The position numbers and the translations under genes are program-made. The notes under the pieces were generated by a model. The model worked only from the letters and a program-made list of their open reading frames with translations, was not told where the DNA came from and searched no databases. Positions 41,219-49,202 of a stretch of 64,000 nt of DNA are shown here, piece after piece; position 1 is the stretch's first letter; each line of letters opens with the position of its first letter. Source of the DNA: a virus. Location of the stretch: positions 1-64,000 of IMG/VR virus record IMGVR_UViG_3300025012_000031; one strand, written 5' to 3'.

Positions 41219-41545
41219 TTAATAAGAAATATTCATTTTGAATTTCGGAAATGCTCTTTTTATGACATCACAAGGATATCCTTCGCCTGTAATATATTTC
41301 TTTGCCTTCTTATCAAAGATCGTCTCTTCGTCGAAGGGATCGGGATCGGTGCTACGTTGTACCTCTCGCATAGTTCCCGTGATTTCCATAACACCGTGCG
41401 TTGCTGACAACAGGGCCTGGATGCGGCCCTGTGCTTTCGAGAGATCACTAAAGGCATCGGCCGCAGTTCTGAAGTCATTCTTAGAAAGAGCCTTCTCCAA
41501 GGTTTCTTGAAGAGCAGCGATTTTAGTTTCATCAAAGATTGACAT
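41219..41545 (-). CDS. Hypothetical protein (108 aa)
   Basis: SD AAGGAG. Two N-terminal helices (LQETLEKALSKNDF, AADAFSDLSKAQGR) then an acidic loop (DPDPFDEE). Unknown. Confidence 0.55.
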   Translation of the reverse strand: MSIFDETKIAALQETLEKALSKNDFRTAADAFSDLSKAQGRIQALLSATHGVMEITGTMREVQRSTDPDPFDEETIFDKKAKKYITGEGYPCDVIKRAFPKFKMNISY

Positions 41546-41570
41546 CAGTTGATCTCCTTAAGGCAATTGG

Positions 41571-42038
41571 TTAAATTTGTGGAACAAGGCGAAGCCGATC
41601 ATCACTGTGTCTACCCTTATGTTTCTTGAACTTGCGGACGGTATCTTCTGTGCCACCCGTGCGATCTTCAGTAACGACCGCAATCAGATAATCAGATGTC
41701 ACCGCAATCGGTGTGTTGCGTTCAAGAAGAACACGGGCCGCCTCAAATCGCTGGTTCTTTTCCGGATCAACGTCTTCCCACTTTGGTAAGAAAATTTCTT
41801 TTTCCCAGCCGTACTCTTCAGCAAACTCTTCGGCAAAACGATCACCGCCACAAGGCACTCTTTTCCTTAACTTTCGATCATATACAACGCACCCACCAGA
41901 GACGATCACAACTTTAATGTTGGCATTCAGTTCACCCAGTAGTTCTAGTAGAACTTTACGTGTCGCTTCTTTATCAGCTGCGCTATCGCGTTTTCGTGAA
42001 CCAACAATACCGATTCGTACAGTATCACACCAAAACAT
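41571..42038 (-). CDS. SLOG/YspA-like protein
   Basis: 155 aa; start at 42038 has GGAGA upstream. RIGIVGSRKR (Rossmann-like first strand and loop) and VVIVSGGCVVYD...CGGDRFAEEFAEE fit the YspA/DUF2493 branch of the SLOG fold, which binds nucleotides or nucleotide-derived signals. Possibly part of nucleotide signalling or a defence/antidefence function. Confidence 0.75.
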   Translation of the reverse strand: MFWCDTVRIGIVGSRKRDSAADKEATRKVLLELLGELNANIKVVIVSGGCVVYDRKLRKRVPCGGDRFAEEFAEEYGWEKEIFLPKWEDVDPEKNQRFEAARVLLERNTPIAVTSDYLIAVVTEDRTGGTEDTVRKFKKHKGRHSDDRLRLVPQI

Positions 42039-42078
42039 TTCTATCTCCATTCAGATTGGTTAAAGATTATTTTGTTTT

Positions 42079-42107
42079 AAATTATCAAACTTCATAGTAG
42101 ATGTAAA
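42079..42107 (-). promoter_or_regulatory. Sigma70 promoter
   Basis: TTTACA, 17 bp, TAATTT, for the SLOG-like gene; it lies back to back with the plus-strand late box at 42117. Confidence 0.6.
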
Positions 42108-42116
42108 TAGAAAAAT

Positions 42117-42124
42117 GATAAATA
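42117..42124 (+). promoter_or_regulatory. Late-like box GATAAATA
   Basis: Seven of eight matches to TATAAATA, 28 bases before the phosphoribosyltransferase start. ATAAAT can pair with ATTTAT next to the start codon across a loop containing the SD. Confidence 0.5.
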
Positions 42125-42151
42125 ATAAAAAAATATTACTTGGAGAAATTT

Positions 42152-42907
42152 ATGATACGATTCAAAGACTTCATATCAGAAGGAATTGCGCTGGCTGGTA
42201 ACAGAGTCAGTATTGATTATAAGAATAACGATGGAGATGTTGTCGGTCTTAAGATGGGTAAGCGGAATCGTATGCCGTTTAAGACGGGTGGGCGAATGTT
42301 CGATGGTCACGAAGTCTTCAGCAGCTATGTCGTCGATACAAAGATTCCTGGGGCCAAAGACATCATGGTTGCACTAAAGGGCAAACATCCTGATTTAGTT
42401 GTTGGAGAAGAAGACCTTGATCATTTTCTCAATAGAACAACACAACACTTATTGGCGACCGTCCTGAAGGGAAAGAGTATTGATCTAGTCGTCACAATCA
42501 AATCAAGTTCTAATCTGACTAAAAGATTTGCCGAACAGTTTACAAGAAGAATCAATAATCAAGTCTTCTTTCCCGCAGCAATCACTAAAGCAGCAATTGA
42601 TAAAGTAAAAGTATCTGATGATGTTCCGAATGAAAAGATGAGGAAAGATATTCAACGAGTCATCGATAATGTTAAGACTGGAAAAACTGCCGGTCTTGAG
42701 ATTAAAAAGTTACGTCCTCAAGACCGGCAGTTTTTAGTTGACTTCCTCGAACTCGATGAAAAACTAGTAAAGAAGATAGAAGGGAAGAACATTCTTATTG
42801 TAGATGATTATGTCACGAGTGGAAACACAATCGCTGAATCAATGAGGCTCCTTGAACTTTATGCACCAAATGACATCTTTGCCGTGACACTGTTTAAGGT
42901 CGGTTAG
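42152..42907 (+). CDS. Phosphoribosyltransferase with capsid-targeting N-terminus
   Basis: 251 aa. ILIVDDYVTSGNTI near residue 215 is the PRPP-binding loop of type I phosphoribosyltransferases. The N-terminus MIRFKDFISEG matches the T4 capsid-targeting sequence pattern (MKTYQEFIAE in the T4 internal proteins) that ends at an (I/L)xE prohead-protease site. With the late-type promoter and plus-strand position this suggests a protein packaged in the head and injected. SD TGGAGAA. The substrate base is unknown. Confidence 0.8.
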   Translation: MIRFKDFISEGIALAGNRVSIDYKNNDGDVVGLKMGKRNRMPFKTGGRMFDGHEVFSSYVVDTKIPGAKDIMVALKGKHPDLVVGEEDLDHFLNRTTQHLLATVLKGKSIDLVVTIKSSSNLTKRFAEQFTRRINNQVFFPAAITKAAIDKVKVSDDVPNEKMRKDIQRVIDNVKTGKTAGLEIKKLRPQDRQFLVDFLELDEKLVKKIEGKNILIVDDYVTSGNTIAESMRLLELYAPNDIFAVTLFKVG

Positions 42908-44031
42908 ATACCGTTTACCGTTACACCGATCTTATAGATTTTACGATTGCCCATGATGAATTTTCGTGGGGTCCTTACATCACTGTTATAATATGAATAT
43001 TGGTGGCGATACGGAGAAAACTTCGGCGCCTTGCCACTTTCAAGAACATCCCTAAAATTTTCTAAATCATTACAGTTACCCTTTGGAATTATGCCGTGGA
43101 TTTCATTTTGGTTCAAGTCAAACTTCACGTGAAATGTGTCAGTTGTCTCGTCCTTGATGACAAACACTCCATCATATCGTAACATAGATGAATCCGATAC
43201 ATCTAATTCAGACGCATTCCAAATCAAATTGGGTGCGTCTTTTTTCGTTGATAAGAATGGACGACTACGATAACCACCCCTAGCACCCCCGTCAAAAACC
43301 ACTTTTTCTTTGGTGAGGGCAATGTTGACGATATCGTAAAGTGATTCGGCGCTCGTATGATTATTGGGTCGTAGAATTTTAAACGGCATCAACTTATCAC
43401 CTCGGAGATATTTACCTTCTTCTATCTCCAAGATGTGTTGTTTGCTTGACAGCATCTCGACCTTTCCTGGCTCGTAAAAATCAACATACCCAACATAGTA
43501 CTTACCGATGTAAATTCCAATGACACCGTTGGTTAGTTCTATCTTGTCCCCGGCCCACACCATATCCCATGATATTGGGTTGTTGATCATGGTGGTGTTC
43601 TTAAAGGCAGCAACATAGGGTTCAGATGACAACGGTAGAAGAATGTTCTTTCCATCTTCTCGACCCCATACACACGCGTCCATGATGACGCCGTTCTCAA
43701 TCTTTGAGCACTGAAGAATTTCCATGAGATTGCCGCTGTAAATCTCAAGCTCGAATCCACGTGGGTCCTGTACTCGCCACACAACATTTGACGTTGACCA
43801 ACGAGTGACGTTCTTTAGGAGCTTGAAGCCGGGGAGCGGTTCATTCTCGAAAGTTACCTCTGGGAGTTTGAACATATCATCGGCGATACAACGTCGAGCC
43901 CAATGTAAACCGGTTGCTTTTCGTTTTTCGAAGGCGGAGTCGGTGGCATGATTTGTCATATAGACAAGATTTTCTTGTCCTTCTCTTTCATTGTGAATGC
44001 GCCAGAGTTTTTTCGGAATCGTTACACTCAT
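42904..44031 (-). CDS. Large hypothetical protein (375 aa)
   Basis: Begins MSVTIPKKLWRIHNE; beta-rich, with several Trp and Gly-rich turns (FDGGARGGYRSRPF near residue 245) and a basic C-terminus. No motif I can assign. Its 3' end overlaps that of the phosphoribosyltransferase gene by 4 bases (convergent). Confidence 0.6.
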   Translation of the reverse strand: MSVTIPKKLWRIHNEREGQENLVYMTNHATDSAFEKRKATGLHWARRCIADDMFKLPEVTFENEPLPGFKLLKNVTRWSTSNVVWRVQDPRGFELEIYSGNLMEILQCSKIENGVIMDACVWGREDGKNILLPLSSEPYVAAFKNTTMINNPISWDMVWAGDKIELTNGVIGIYIGKYYVGYVDFYEPGKVEMLSSKQHILEIEEGKYLRGDKLMPFKILRPNNHTSAESLYDIVNIALTKEKVVFDGGARGGYRSRPFLSTKKDAPNLIWNASELDVSDSSMLRYDGVFVIKDETTDTFHVKFDLNQNEIHGIIPKGNCNDLENFRDVLESGKAPKFSPYRHQYSYYNSDVRTPRKFIMGNRKIYKIGVTVNGI

Positions 44032-44037
44032 CTTATA

Positions 44038-44370
44038 TTATAGACCTTTCATTTCAATATATTCCAGGAAATCATTCCAACACAACTCCATCCAACAGGG
44101 TTCATTATTCTGTCCCTGTTTGATTAAATTGTGATCGGTGATAAATGTATCGTCTGTCGCTTCATTAAAAAAGGTCATTTTACCAATACCGACGTATGTG
44201 GCGGCATAACCCTTATATCTTCCAACGGATATGACGACTGCATAATAAAGAGCTGATTGAAACGACGGACAACATTTATCACCGCAGTGTTTTTTAGTAT
44301 CGCCGAAAAGATCACTCTTTGGTGGCATTTCAAAATCATCGGAGTCGATTATACAACGTGCACAATTCAT
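44038..44370 (-). CDS. Hypothetical Cys-rich protein (110 aa)
   Basis: MNCARCIIDSDDF...HCGDKCCPS: five Cys in the first 40 residues suggest a zinc site. The start at 44370 has better SD spacing (GGGAGA) than the ATG two codons before it. C-terminal half contains WMELCWNDFLEY. Unknown. Confidence 0.55.
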   Translation of the reverse strand: MNCARCIIDSDDFEMPPKSDLFGDTKKHCGDKCCPSFQSALYYAVVISVGRYKGYAATYVGIGKMTFFNEATDDTFITDHNLIKQGQNNEPCWMELCWNDFLEYIEMKGL

Positions 44371-44372
44371 TT

Positions 44373-44618
44373 TCATTTCTCCCTTGGGATGATAATAACA
44401 TCTACTTCTTTTCCGATAAATTGGCCGAGCGAAAAAGAAATTATATTGAGCTTACCCTGTTGGCCGCCAGTGTGAGTGGATACCGGTTCGGCAAAGATTC
44501 TAACTGAACCTTCAGGAATTTCCTCAACATTTACAGAAAGACCTTCACCGCATCGACCGGGTTCTACCTCTAATGTCTCAAGATCACTTCTTAACAAACT
44601 TCCTTTAAATCGTGGCAT
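44373..44618 (-). CDS. Hypothetical protein (81 aa)
   Basis: Beta-strand-rich, starts MPRFKGSLLRSDLE. Overlaps the upstream gene by 14 bases. No family recognised. Confidence 0.5.
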   Translation of the reverse strand: MPRFKGSLLRSDLETLEVEPGRCGEGLSVNVEEIPEGSVRIFAEPVSTHTGGQQGKLNIISFSLGQFIGKEVDVIIIPREK

Positions 44619-44976
44619 GATTTTCCTCCGCTAATAACTTCTCAAGATAATCAGCGCAGAACACACAGAGTTCCTTACGCCGGTTCCCATTCTCGCCGAC
44701 CCATTTATCCGCTGTATTAAAATATCGAGCTTTCCCACCGGGTACTGGATAAGCTCTGTCACCAGAACAGAGGGGCCATTCCATAAAGGCCACTTTAATC
44801 ATATTACCGACTTCGTTAATGACTGGTCGGGGAAATTCTTGTATGCGCAGTGTTGTGAAGAGATTGTAGCATAGCCCGTACTTTGTTTCTTTTATGCCGA
44901 TTCCAATGGCAAGTTCACGTAAAACATTAATTGCTTCACGAACGATGCCCTCATTATTACTCGTTAATTGAACCAT
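44605..44976 (-). CDS. Hypothetical protein (123 aa)
   Basis: Helical N-terminus (IVREAINVLRELAIGIG), a Gly/Pro-rich middle and CVFCADYL near the end. No family recognised. Confidence 0.5.
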   Translation of the reverse strand: MVQLTSNNEGIVREAINVLRELAIGIGIKETKYGLCYNLFTTLRIQEFPRPVINEVGNMIKVAFMEWPLCSGDRAYPVPGGKARYFNTADKWVGENGNRRKELCVFCADYLEKLLAEENHATI

Positions 44977-45001
44977 GTTTTATTTCTCCACCTTCGTTAT
45001 A

Positions 45002-45193
45002 TTACTTCTGTGCCGTCAATGTAAGCTCGACCCTATAGCGTTCTGTATCACCGGCTTCCTCGGGGTCAGAATGAAGAAGAAAGGCGGTTTTTCCACAAGG
45101 ACATTTCATAAAGTGTTTTCTCTCATCAAAGCCTTCTGGTGGCCAACCCCATTTTCCACAGGTGCAGGAACCGTATATGATATTCTTTTTCAT
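45002..45193 (-). CDS. Small zinc-ribbon-like protein (63 aa)
   Basis: CTCGKWGWPPEGF...FMKCPCGK: two CxCG knuckles about 20 residues apart. Start at 45193 fixed by AAGGAG. A much longer in-frame extension upstream lacks an SD and overlaps the neighbouring gene. Function unknown. Confidence 0.65.
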   Translation of the reverse strand: MKKNIIYGSCTCGKWGWPPEGFDERKHFMKCPCGKTAFLLHSDPEEAGDTERYRVELTLTAQK

Positions 45194-45212
45194 TTGATGC
45201 TCCTTATTTGTA

Positions 45213-46421
45213 TCAATCCCACTTACCGTTTGAATTTTGGGTGCTAATGATTTTTGCTCTGGTGATCTGTGTTTCCTTAATGCCGCGGAATTCATTATGA
45301 GACTTAACGCGACCAGAAAGGATAACGCGATCATCTTTCTCCAGGCCGAGGACCTTTGTTTTCCAAACGATGTTGTTCCCACAGTCATCGATGAACTTGT
45401 GATACCCGGTCATACCAAATTCACCTTCAAAGATGTGGGCAGAGACAAACGTCGCCTTCACCTCGATCAACTTACCGACCTCACCGATGTGTTGACTTAC
45501 AACAGTGGGTTTCTGCTTTTCTTCAATCTTTATCGTTTCCCGGCGGTAAGCAGATATCAAAGATGCCGTAAGTCCGATCGTTCTGAGGTTAACAGTCTCT
45601 TTATGAGCAGCACCGATGCAGTTTAGAACGTAGTCATTCTTCACATCTTTGAGATTGCGGAAGTATGAAATGACATCGGCGGCTTCTTTGTGGTGTTTGG
45701 GTTCAGGTGTGATCGGTTCATCTAAAGAGGTAGGAGGAAACATGTTGAGGAGAACACGATCGGCCGTTGCCGCAAGATTGGGGTTGTCGGCAGCAGCACC
45801 GCGACTTACCCATCCACAGACATCAATGACCGCCGCGGTGTATGCCAAGAAATTCTTTGTTCCGTATTCAGCAACATAACCACATTTAAATTCAAGGCCT
45901 TCCTCAAACATTTCTTGGAACTGTCTCGGCCATCCCGCGGAAAACATAAAACTTTCAGGAGAAGCATGACCGAGGAAATCAGCAATGCAAGAACGACCGA
46001 CTTGTTTGAATTCATCGGTGTTGATATTATGGAGGACGAATACATTGTTTCTGCGACGTTGAGAATTGCAATGTTCGCAGAAAGTATCATTGGCGCGGAA
46101 TCTTTCGGGAATGATGAAATCAGGAACAGTTAAGATGATGTTCTTATTTCCATCTTCCGTGTTAACCGGGACGACGACCGCGGCCAACTCCCAACCGTTG
46201 ATCTTCGGGCTTTCGCCGCTAACGGAAACATTGACGAGTGTAACCATTTCACCGAAACGAGCATTATCATAATACATCGTGGCGGGGGCAAACTCTTCCC
46301 CATTAAAGACAACCACGATCGGCGGACAGCCAAGCTTCTTCGCTTTCTTGTTTAAGCGTTCAATCTTGGTTTCAAACCACCCGATGTTCTCTTTAAGAAT
46401 TCGCCCGGTATAAACTGACAT
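45213..46421 (-). CDS. Zinc-finger plus OB-fold nucleic-acid-binding protein
   Basis: 402 aa. CEHCNSQRRRNNVFVLHN near residue 115 is followed by GRSCIADFLG, a four-Cys zinc site. The C-terminal 100 residues (EVKATFVSAH...NIVWKTK...DRVILSGRVKSHNEFRGIKET) look like an OB fold of the kind binding single-stranded nucleic acid. Widespread in phages and plasmids as an uncharacterised family. Its SD and start codon are one arm of the 24-bp inverted repeat at 46417-46485. Confidence 0.7.
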   Translation of the reverse strand: MSVYTGRILKENIGWFETKIERLNKKAKKLGCPPIVVVFNGEEFAPATMYYDNARFGEMVTLVNVSVSGESPKINGWELAAVVVPVNTEDGNKNIILTVPDFIIPERFRANDTFCEHCNSQRRRNNVFVLHNINTDEFKQVGRSCIADFLGHASPESFMFSAGWPRQFQEMFEEGLEFKCGYVAEYGTKNFLAYTAAVIDVCGWVSRGAAADNPNLAATADRVLLNMFPPTSLDEPITPEPKHHKEAADVISYFRNLKDVKNDYVLNCIGAAHKETVNLRTIGLTASLISAYRRETIKIEEKQKPTVVSQHIGEVGKLIEVKATFVSAHIFEGEFGMTGYHKFIDDCGNNIVWKTKVLGLEKDDRVILSGRVKSHNEFRGIKETQITRAKIISTQNSNGKWD

Positions 46422-46487
46422 GGCCTTCTCCTATTGTTATTAATCCGTAGTTGGATTGAATATAACAATAGGAGAAGGCCATGTCAA
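46417..46487 (-). promoter_or_regulatory. Sigma70 promoter within a perfect 24-bp inverted repeat
   Basis: TTGACA, 17 bp, TATATT (46459-46487). Bases 46417-46440 and 46462-46485 are exactly complementary over 24 bp with a 21-base loop. The 5' arm covers most of the -35 box, the spacer and part of the -10; the 3' arm covers SD AGGAGAAGG and the ATG. Read-through RNA hides the start completely, RNA from this promoter does not. Confidence 0.9.
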
Positions 46488-46518
46488 CAAGAATAATGAT
46501 TTTTTATGAAAATATTCT

Positions 46519-46767
46519 TTACTGTTTTTTGTATGTAACCAATAGAGCAATGGTTGATGTATCTTCGGTACATTTGAAACCACCAGCAAAAGCAGTTGGT
46601 GTGTAATCTGTTAGTGCTGGGCCGGCAGTTGCACCATAAACAGAAACGATAACATCCGTTGCTTCCATGCCCGTGACGGCAATAAGAGTGTCGGCGGTCG
46701 TACCTGTTACTTCAGCCTGAAGGACCGTAGTAAATTCGGCATTAGGGTCTGTTCTTGTCTGCTTCAT
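46519..46767 (-). CDS. Small Thr/Ala-rich protein (82 aa)
   Basis: SD AAGGAG. MKQTRTDPNAEFTTVLQAEVTG..., beta-rich and weakly charged, like small virion or decoration proteins, but no homologue was recognised. It follows the Hfq-like gene and may be expressed late from 47038. Confidence 0.55.
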   Translation of the reverse strand: MKQTRTDPNAEFTTVLQAEVTGTTADTLIAVTGMEATDVIVSVYGATAGPALTDYTPTAFAGGFKCTEDTSTIALLVTYKKQ

Positions 46768-46790
46768 ACTTGTATCTCCTTAAATGATGA

Positions 46791-46994
46791 TTATCTAAAA
46801 GGTGTTGCTGAGATGATCCGATTACGCGGAATCAAGCACTCACCCAAAACGATATCTTCTTCATCAAAATCAGTAATGACACCCGTCAACATTGTCTTCT
46901 TGGCATCGCGAGATTCTCCCTCGAGAAAAACCTTAAGTGTCTGCTTGCCTGTTTTTGCCTGTGTGAAAAAACGATTGAAAGTACTTTCTTTCAT
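46791..46994 (-). CDS. Hfq/Sm-like RNA-binding protein
   Basis: 67 aa. N-terminal helix (MKESTFNRFFTQAKTG), then LKVFLEGE, MLTGVITDFDEEDIVLG and IPRNRIISATPF. This is the Sm1/Sm2 order of Hfq (helix, VSIYL-type strand, G.I..FD...I.L, and the I..V.P end). A phage Hfq could redirect host or phage small RNAs; the late box at 47038 suggests late synthesis. Assignment by pattern only. Confidence 0.65.
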   Translation of the reverse strand: MKESTFNRFFTQAKTGKQTLKVFLEGESRDAKKTMLTGVITDFDEEDIVLGECLIPRNRIISATPFR

Positions 46995-47037
46995 TGTGTA
47001 ACCTCCTTCAATTTCTGTTTGGTTTATTTAAAAAAAT

Positions 47038-47045
47038 TATTTATA
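47038..47045 (-). promoter_or_regulatory. T4-type late promoter TATAAATA
   Basis: Perfect box overlapping the stop of the 140-aa gene, 44 bases before the Hfq-like start. Confidence 0.65.
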
Positions 47046-47463
47046 ACAATGCTATTGCCAGTAGAAGAAAGACGGTCCCCGCAGAACCTGCACCATAACT
47101 AAACCAGGTCATCCTCGACGGTTGGTCTTTGATTAATTTTTGAACCTTACCATTCTCCTCTTCATACAGTAATTTAAAATTAGCTGATTGTCTTTGAAGA
47201 TCAGCTGTGTTATCTTCCAACAAACTAATCATCGTTTTTTGTTTATCGATGATTTTCTCGTCATTAGAAACCTCAACACGGAGAAGCGATATCAGGGTCT
47301 GCTTAGCTTTCGAATCTTCTTTATAATACTGAAGATCTGCCAACAGCTTCTTTGCTTGGTCTATTTTAAAGAATACGCCTTCTTCAGCGTATGATAAGTT
47401 CGGCACCATAATCGAGATTGTTAAAATTATCAGCAACGGCAGTACCGCTAAGTTTCTTAACAT
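47041..47463 (-). CDS. Exported coiled-coil protein, possible spanin partner
   Basis: 140 aa. Signal peptide (MLRNLAVLPLLIILTISIMVPNLSYA), long coiled coil (residues 45-110) and a C-terminal TM segment (VFLLLAIALL). Its 5' end overlaps the i-spanin-like gene by 80 bases in another frame, recalling Rz/Rz1, but there is no lipobox Cys. Confidence 0.6.
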   Translation of the reverse strand: MLRNLAVLPLLIILTISIMVPNLSYAEEGVFFKIDQAKKLLADLQYYKEDSKAKQTLISLLRVEVSNDEKIIDKQKTMISLLEDNTADLQRQSANFKLLYEEENGKVQKLIKDQPSRMTWFSYGAGSAGTVFLLLAIALL

Positions 47464-47758
47464 TGGCTTCTATTTCCTTCCTATTCGGTGTTGGGATTTC
47501 TCTAATCAATTGCTTTATGCGATCATTTGCAACCTCAAGTTCTGCTGTCTTTGCTTCAAGTTCTTTGCCGAGTCTTGTTCTTTCCGCCATAACAGCTGCA
47601 TCCTTTTCCGCATCGGCGATCTTTTGTTGTTTATCCTTTTCTGATACCATAATGTCGATCTGCCTTTTTAAACCGAAATATGAATTGATTGAAAAGGCAG
47701 ATGTTAAAAACAAAACAACTACGAGAATGAATATTCCTATTGATACATTTTTGCTCAT
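47384..47758 (-). CDS. i-spanin (Rz)-like protein
   Basis: 124 aa. N-terminal TM anchor (residues 6-25) then a periplasmic coiled coil (QKIADAEKDAAVMAERTR... to residue 95), the plan of i-spanins. ATGA overlap with the endolysin gene upstream. It would help disrupt the outer membrane in lysis. Confidence 0.65.
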   Translation of the reverse strand: MSKNVSIGIFILVVVLFLTSAFSINSYFGLKRQIDIMVSEKDKQQKIADAEKDAAVMAERTRLGKELEAKTAELEVANDRIKQLIREIPTPNRKEIEANVKKLSGTAVADNFNNLDYGAELIIR

Positions 47759-48423
47759 TGTTTGATTTCCTTCTTCGGAAAGATGTGTCTTACGAAAGCC
47801 TCTACGCGAAAATCCGAGCCCATTTCAATAATACGAACACGGCGATAAACACCGTCACCGTCGCGCTGATTTCCTCCTGCGCCGCTACTGGTGTTTCCCT
47901 CGATTGATTCAAAAGCAGTAGACGAAAGTTGTTTGGTGACAATACCAACATGCCCGTTGAAGTTGTCTAGCATCGTCTTATTCGCACCCTTGACCCAGAT
48001 AGGCATATCCCCGGCCTCAAGTTTGTTGACACCGTAAACAAGTGACTTCGATGTTATGACCTTATATTCATAAGGGCGATTGATTGCATGCTGAAGAAAG
48101 CGTGAAACTCTTGCACCACGATGTTGGGGAAAGTTTAGGAGATACGGCTGACTTGATTCATGCCAAATATAATTGATAAACATCAGACACCAAGGATTGC
48201 CGTAGGGAAGGCCAGCGAAGTTGTGGAATTTATCAACTTCCTTTCCACGATTCGCCCCGCCTTTTTCTCTTACATACAGATATGATTCAGCTGTCTTTAC
48301 GGCTAAGCTTGGGAAGTTAACGTAGGTGGGCTCTTTAGTAGTTTTTTCTACAGCATACGCTGTTTCTTTAAATCCATTTATTAAAAGAGCCCACAGTAAA
48401 ATTGCTACTGTGAACACTCTCAT
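47755..48423 (-). CDS. CHAP-like endolysin with signal sequence
   Basis: 222 aa. Signal peptide to about residue 24 (..KETAYA). NPWCLMFINYIW (catalytic Cys, near residue 79), NGHVGIVTKQ (His, near 157) and FESIEGNTSSG (third residue) follow the CHAP/NlpC order. Export by the host Sec system would make holin-controlled release less critical. Part of the lysis cassette with the gene at 48441 and the spanin-like genes. Confidence 0.8.
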   Translation of the reverse strand: MRVFTVAILLWALLINGFKETAYAVEKTTKEPTYVNFPSLAVKTAESYLYVREKGGANRGKEVDKFHNFAGLPYGNPWCLMFINYIWHESSQPYLLNFPQHRGARVSRFLQHAINRPYEYKVITSKSLVYGVNKLEAGDMPIWVKGANKTMLDNFNGHVGIVTKQLSSTAFESIEGNTSSGAGGNQRDGDGVYRRVRIIEMGSDFRVEAFVRHIFPKKEIKQ

Positions 48424-48440
48424 ATATTTTCCTTTGTTGT

Positions 48441-48767
48441 TTAAAGCATTGCTCTCGACATCACGATTGCAATACCGATTACGATGCAGCCTTGGAATAC
48501 ACCAGCCGCAACATTACCTTCTTTGAAGATACTTTCGTTGACATCACGTTGACTACCAAACTGAAAGTATTGAAGAGTGAAAATAATAACCATGTAAAGG
48601 GCCACATTATTAAGCATTGCGGCGAAGAGGCCCCACAGCGAAGCAATATTAATATTACCACCGAATGCACCCGCAGCCATGGTAAATGCAATTGCAAAAA
48701 CAGAGAACAGTAGATTGAATTGGCCAGTGCCCATGCGGGTTTTAATTGCTTTAAGGAAAGCGATCAT
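48441..48767 (-). CDS. Multi-TM membrane protein, holin candidate
   Basis: 108 aa; the start at 48767 has AAAGGA upstream. Three or four hydrophobic segments (about residues 18-37, 44-70, 86-106). The last part (GNVAAGVFQGCIVIGIAIVMS) resembles DUF350 membrane proteins. Position directly before the endolysin gene supports a holin role; the family resemblance gives the alternative. Confidence 0.6.
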   Translation of the reverse strand: MIAFLKAIKTRMGTGQFNLLFSVFAIAFTMAAGAFGGNINIASLWGLFAAMLNNVALYMVIIFTLQYFQFGSQRDVNESIFKEGNVAAGVFQGCIVIGIAIVMSRAML

Positions 48768-48820
48768 CGTAAAATCCTTTCTTGTTTTTCTATATTCTAT
48801 TTTCCGCAAAGGCAAGCTTT

Positions 48821-48849
48821 ATTTTAACCTAAACGGAAGAAAATGTCAA
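48821..48849 (-). promoter_or_regulatory. Sigma70 promoter of the lysis region
   Basis: TTGACA, 17 bp, TAAAAT. TTTTCTTCCG in the spacer can pair with CGGAAAA in the leader, leaving the -10 box in the loop. Confidence 0.75.
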
Positions 48850-48871
48850 TAGAAAATTTGTTGGTTGTTAA

Positions 48872-49093
48872 TTATAAATTCTTTGCATGAAGATAATCGA
48901 CGTACTCTTTGTTTTGCTTAAGAGCCTCACCGATAACTCTGATCCTTATAGCCTCATTTTCGGCTCTCCGAATTGACGAATCGGATAACCAATTGACATA
49001 CCACGGAATGCCTCCCAAAAGCATCCACAGCATCAATAATGCTGCTATACACATTGTACATAGACCACCGACTGAATTTACGAATTTTAGCAT
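48872..49093 (-). CDS. Single-TM protein (73 aa)
   Basis: SD AAGGAGG. One TM at about residues 10-32 (LCTMCIAALLMLWMLLGGIPWYV), then a charged helix. Lies between the histone-like and lysis genes; late-like box at 49121. Confidence 0.6.
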   Translation of the reverse strand: MLKFVNSVGGLCTMCIAALLMLWMLLGGIPWYVNWLSDSSIRRAENEAIRIRVIGEALKQNKEYVDYLHAKNL

Positions 49094-49120
49094 TCTTGTA
49101 ACCTCCTTAGTTTTATCAAT

Positions 49121-49128
49121 TATTTATT
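49121..49128 (-). promoter_or_regulatory. Late-like box AATAAATA
   Basis: Seven of eight matches to TATAAATA, about 28 bases before the 73-aa membrane protein gene. Confidence 0.4.
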
Positions 49129-49145
49129 GCACAAGAGAAAAGAAA

Positions 49146-49179
49146 AGGGAAAAGGCGACCCGAAGATCGCCTTTTCCCT
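49146..49179 (-). terminator. Intrinsic terminator of the histone-like gene
   Basis: Perfect 13-bp stem (AGGGAAAAGGCGA and complement) with an 8-base loop, followed on the minus strand by TTTTCTTTTCTC. Confidence 0.85.
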
Positions 49180-49202
49180 GTGTGATTGTGGTTTGTGTTG
49201 GT

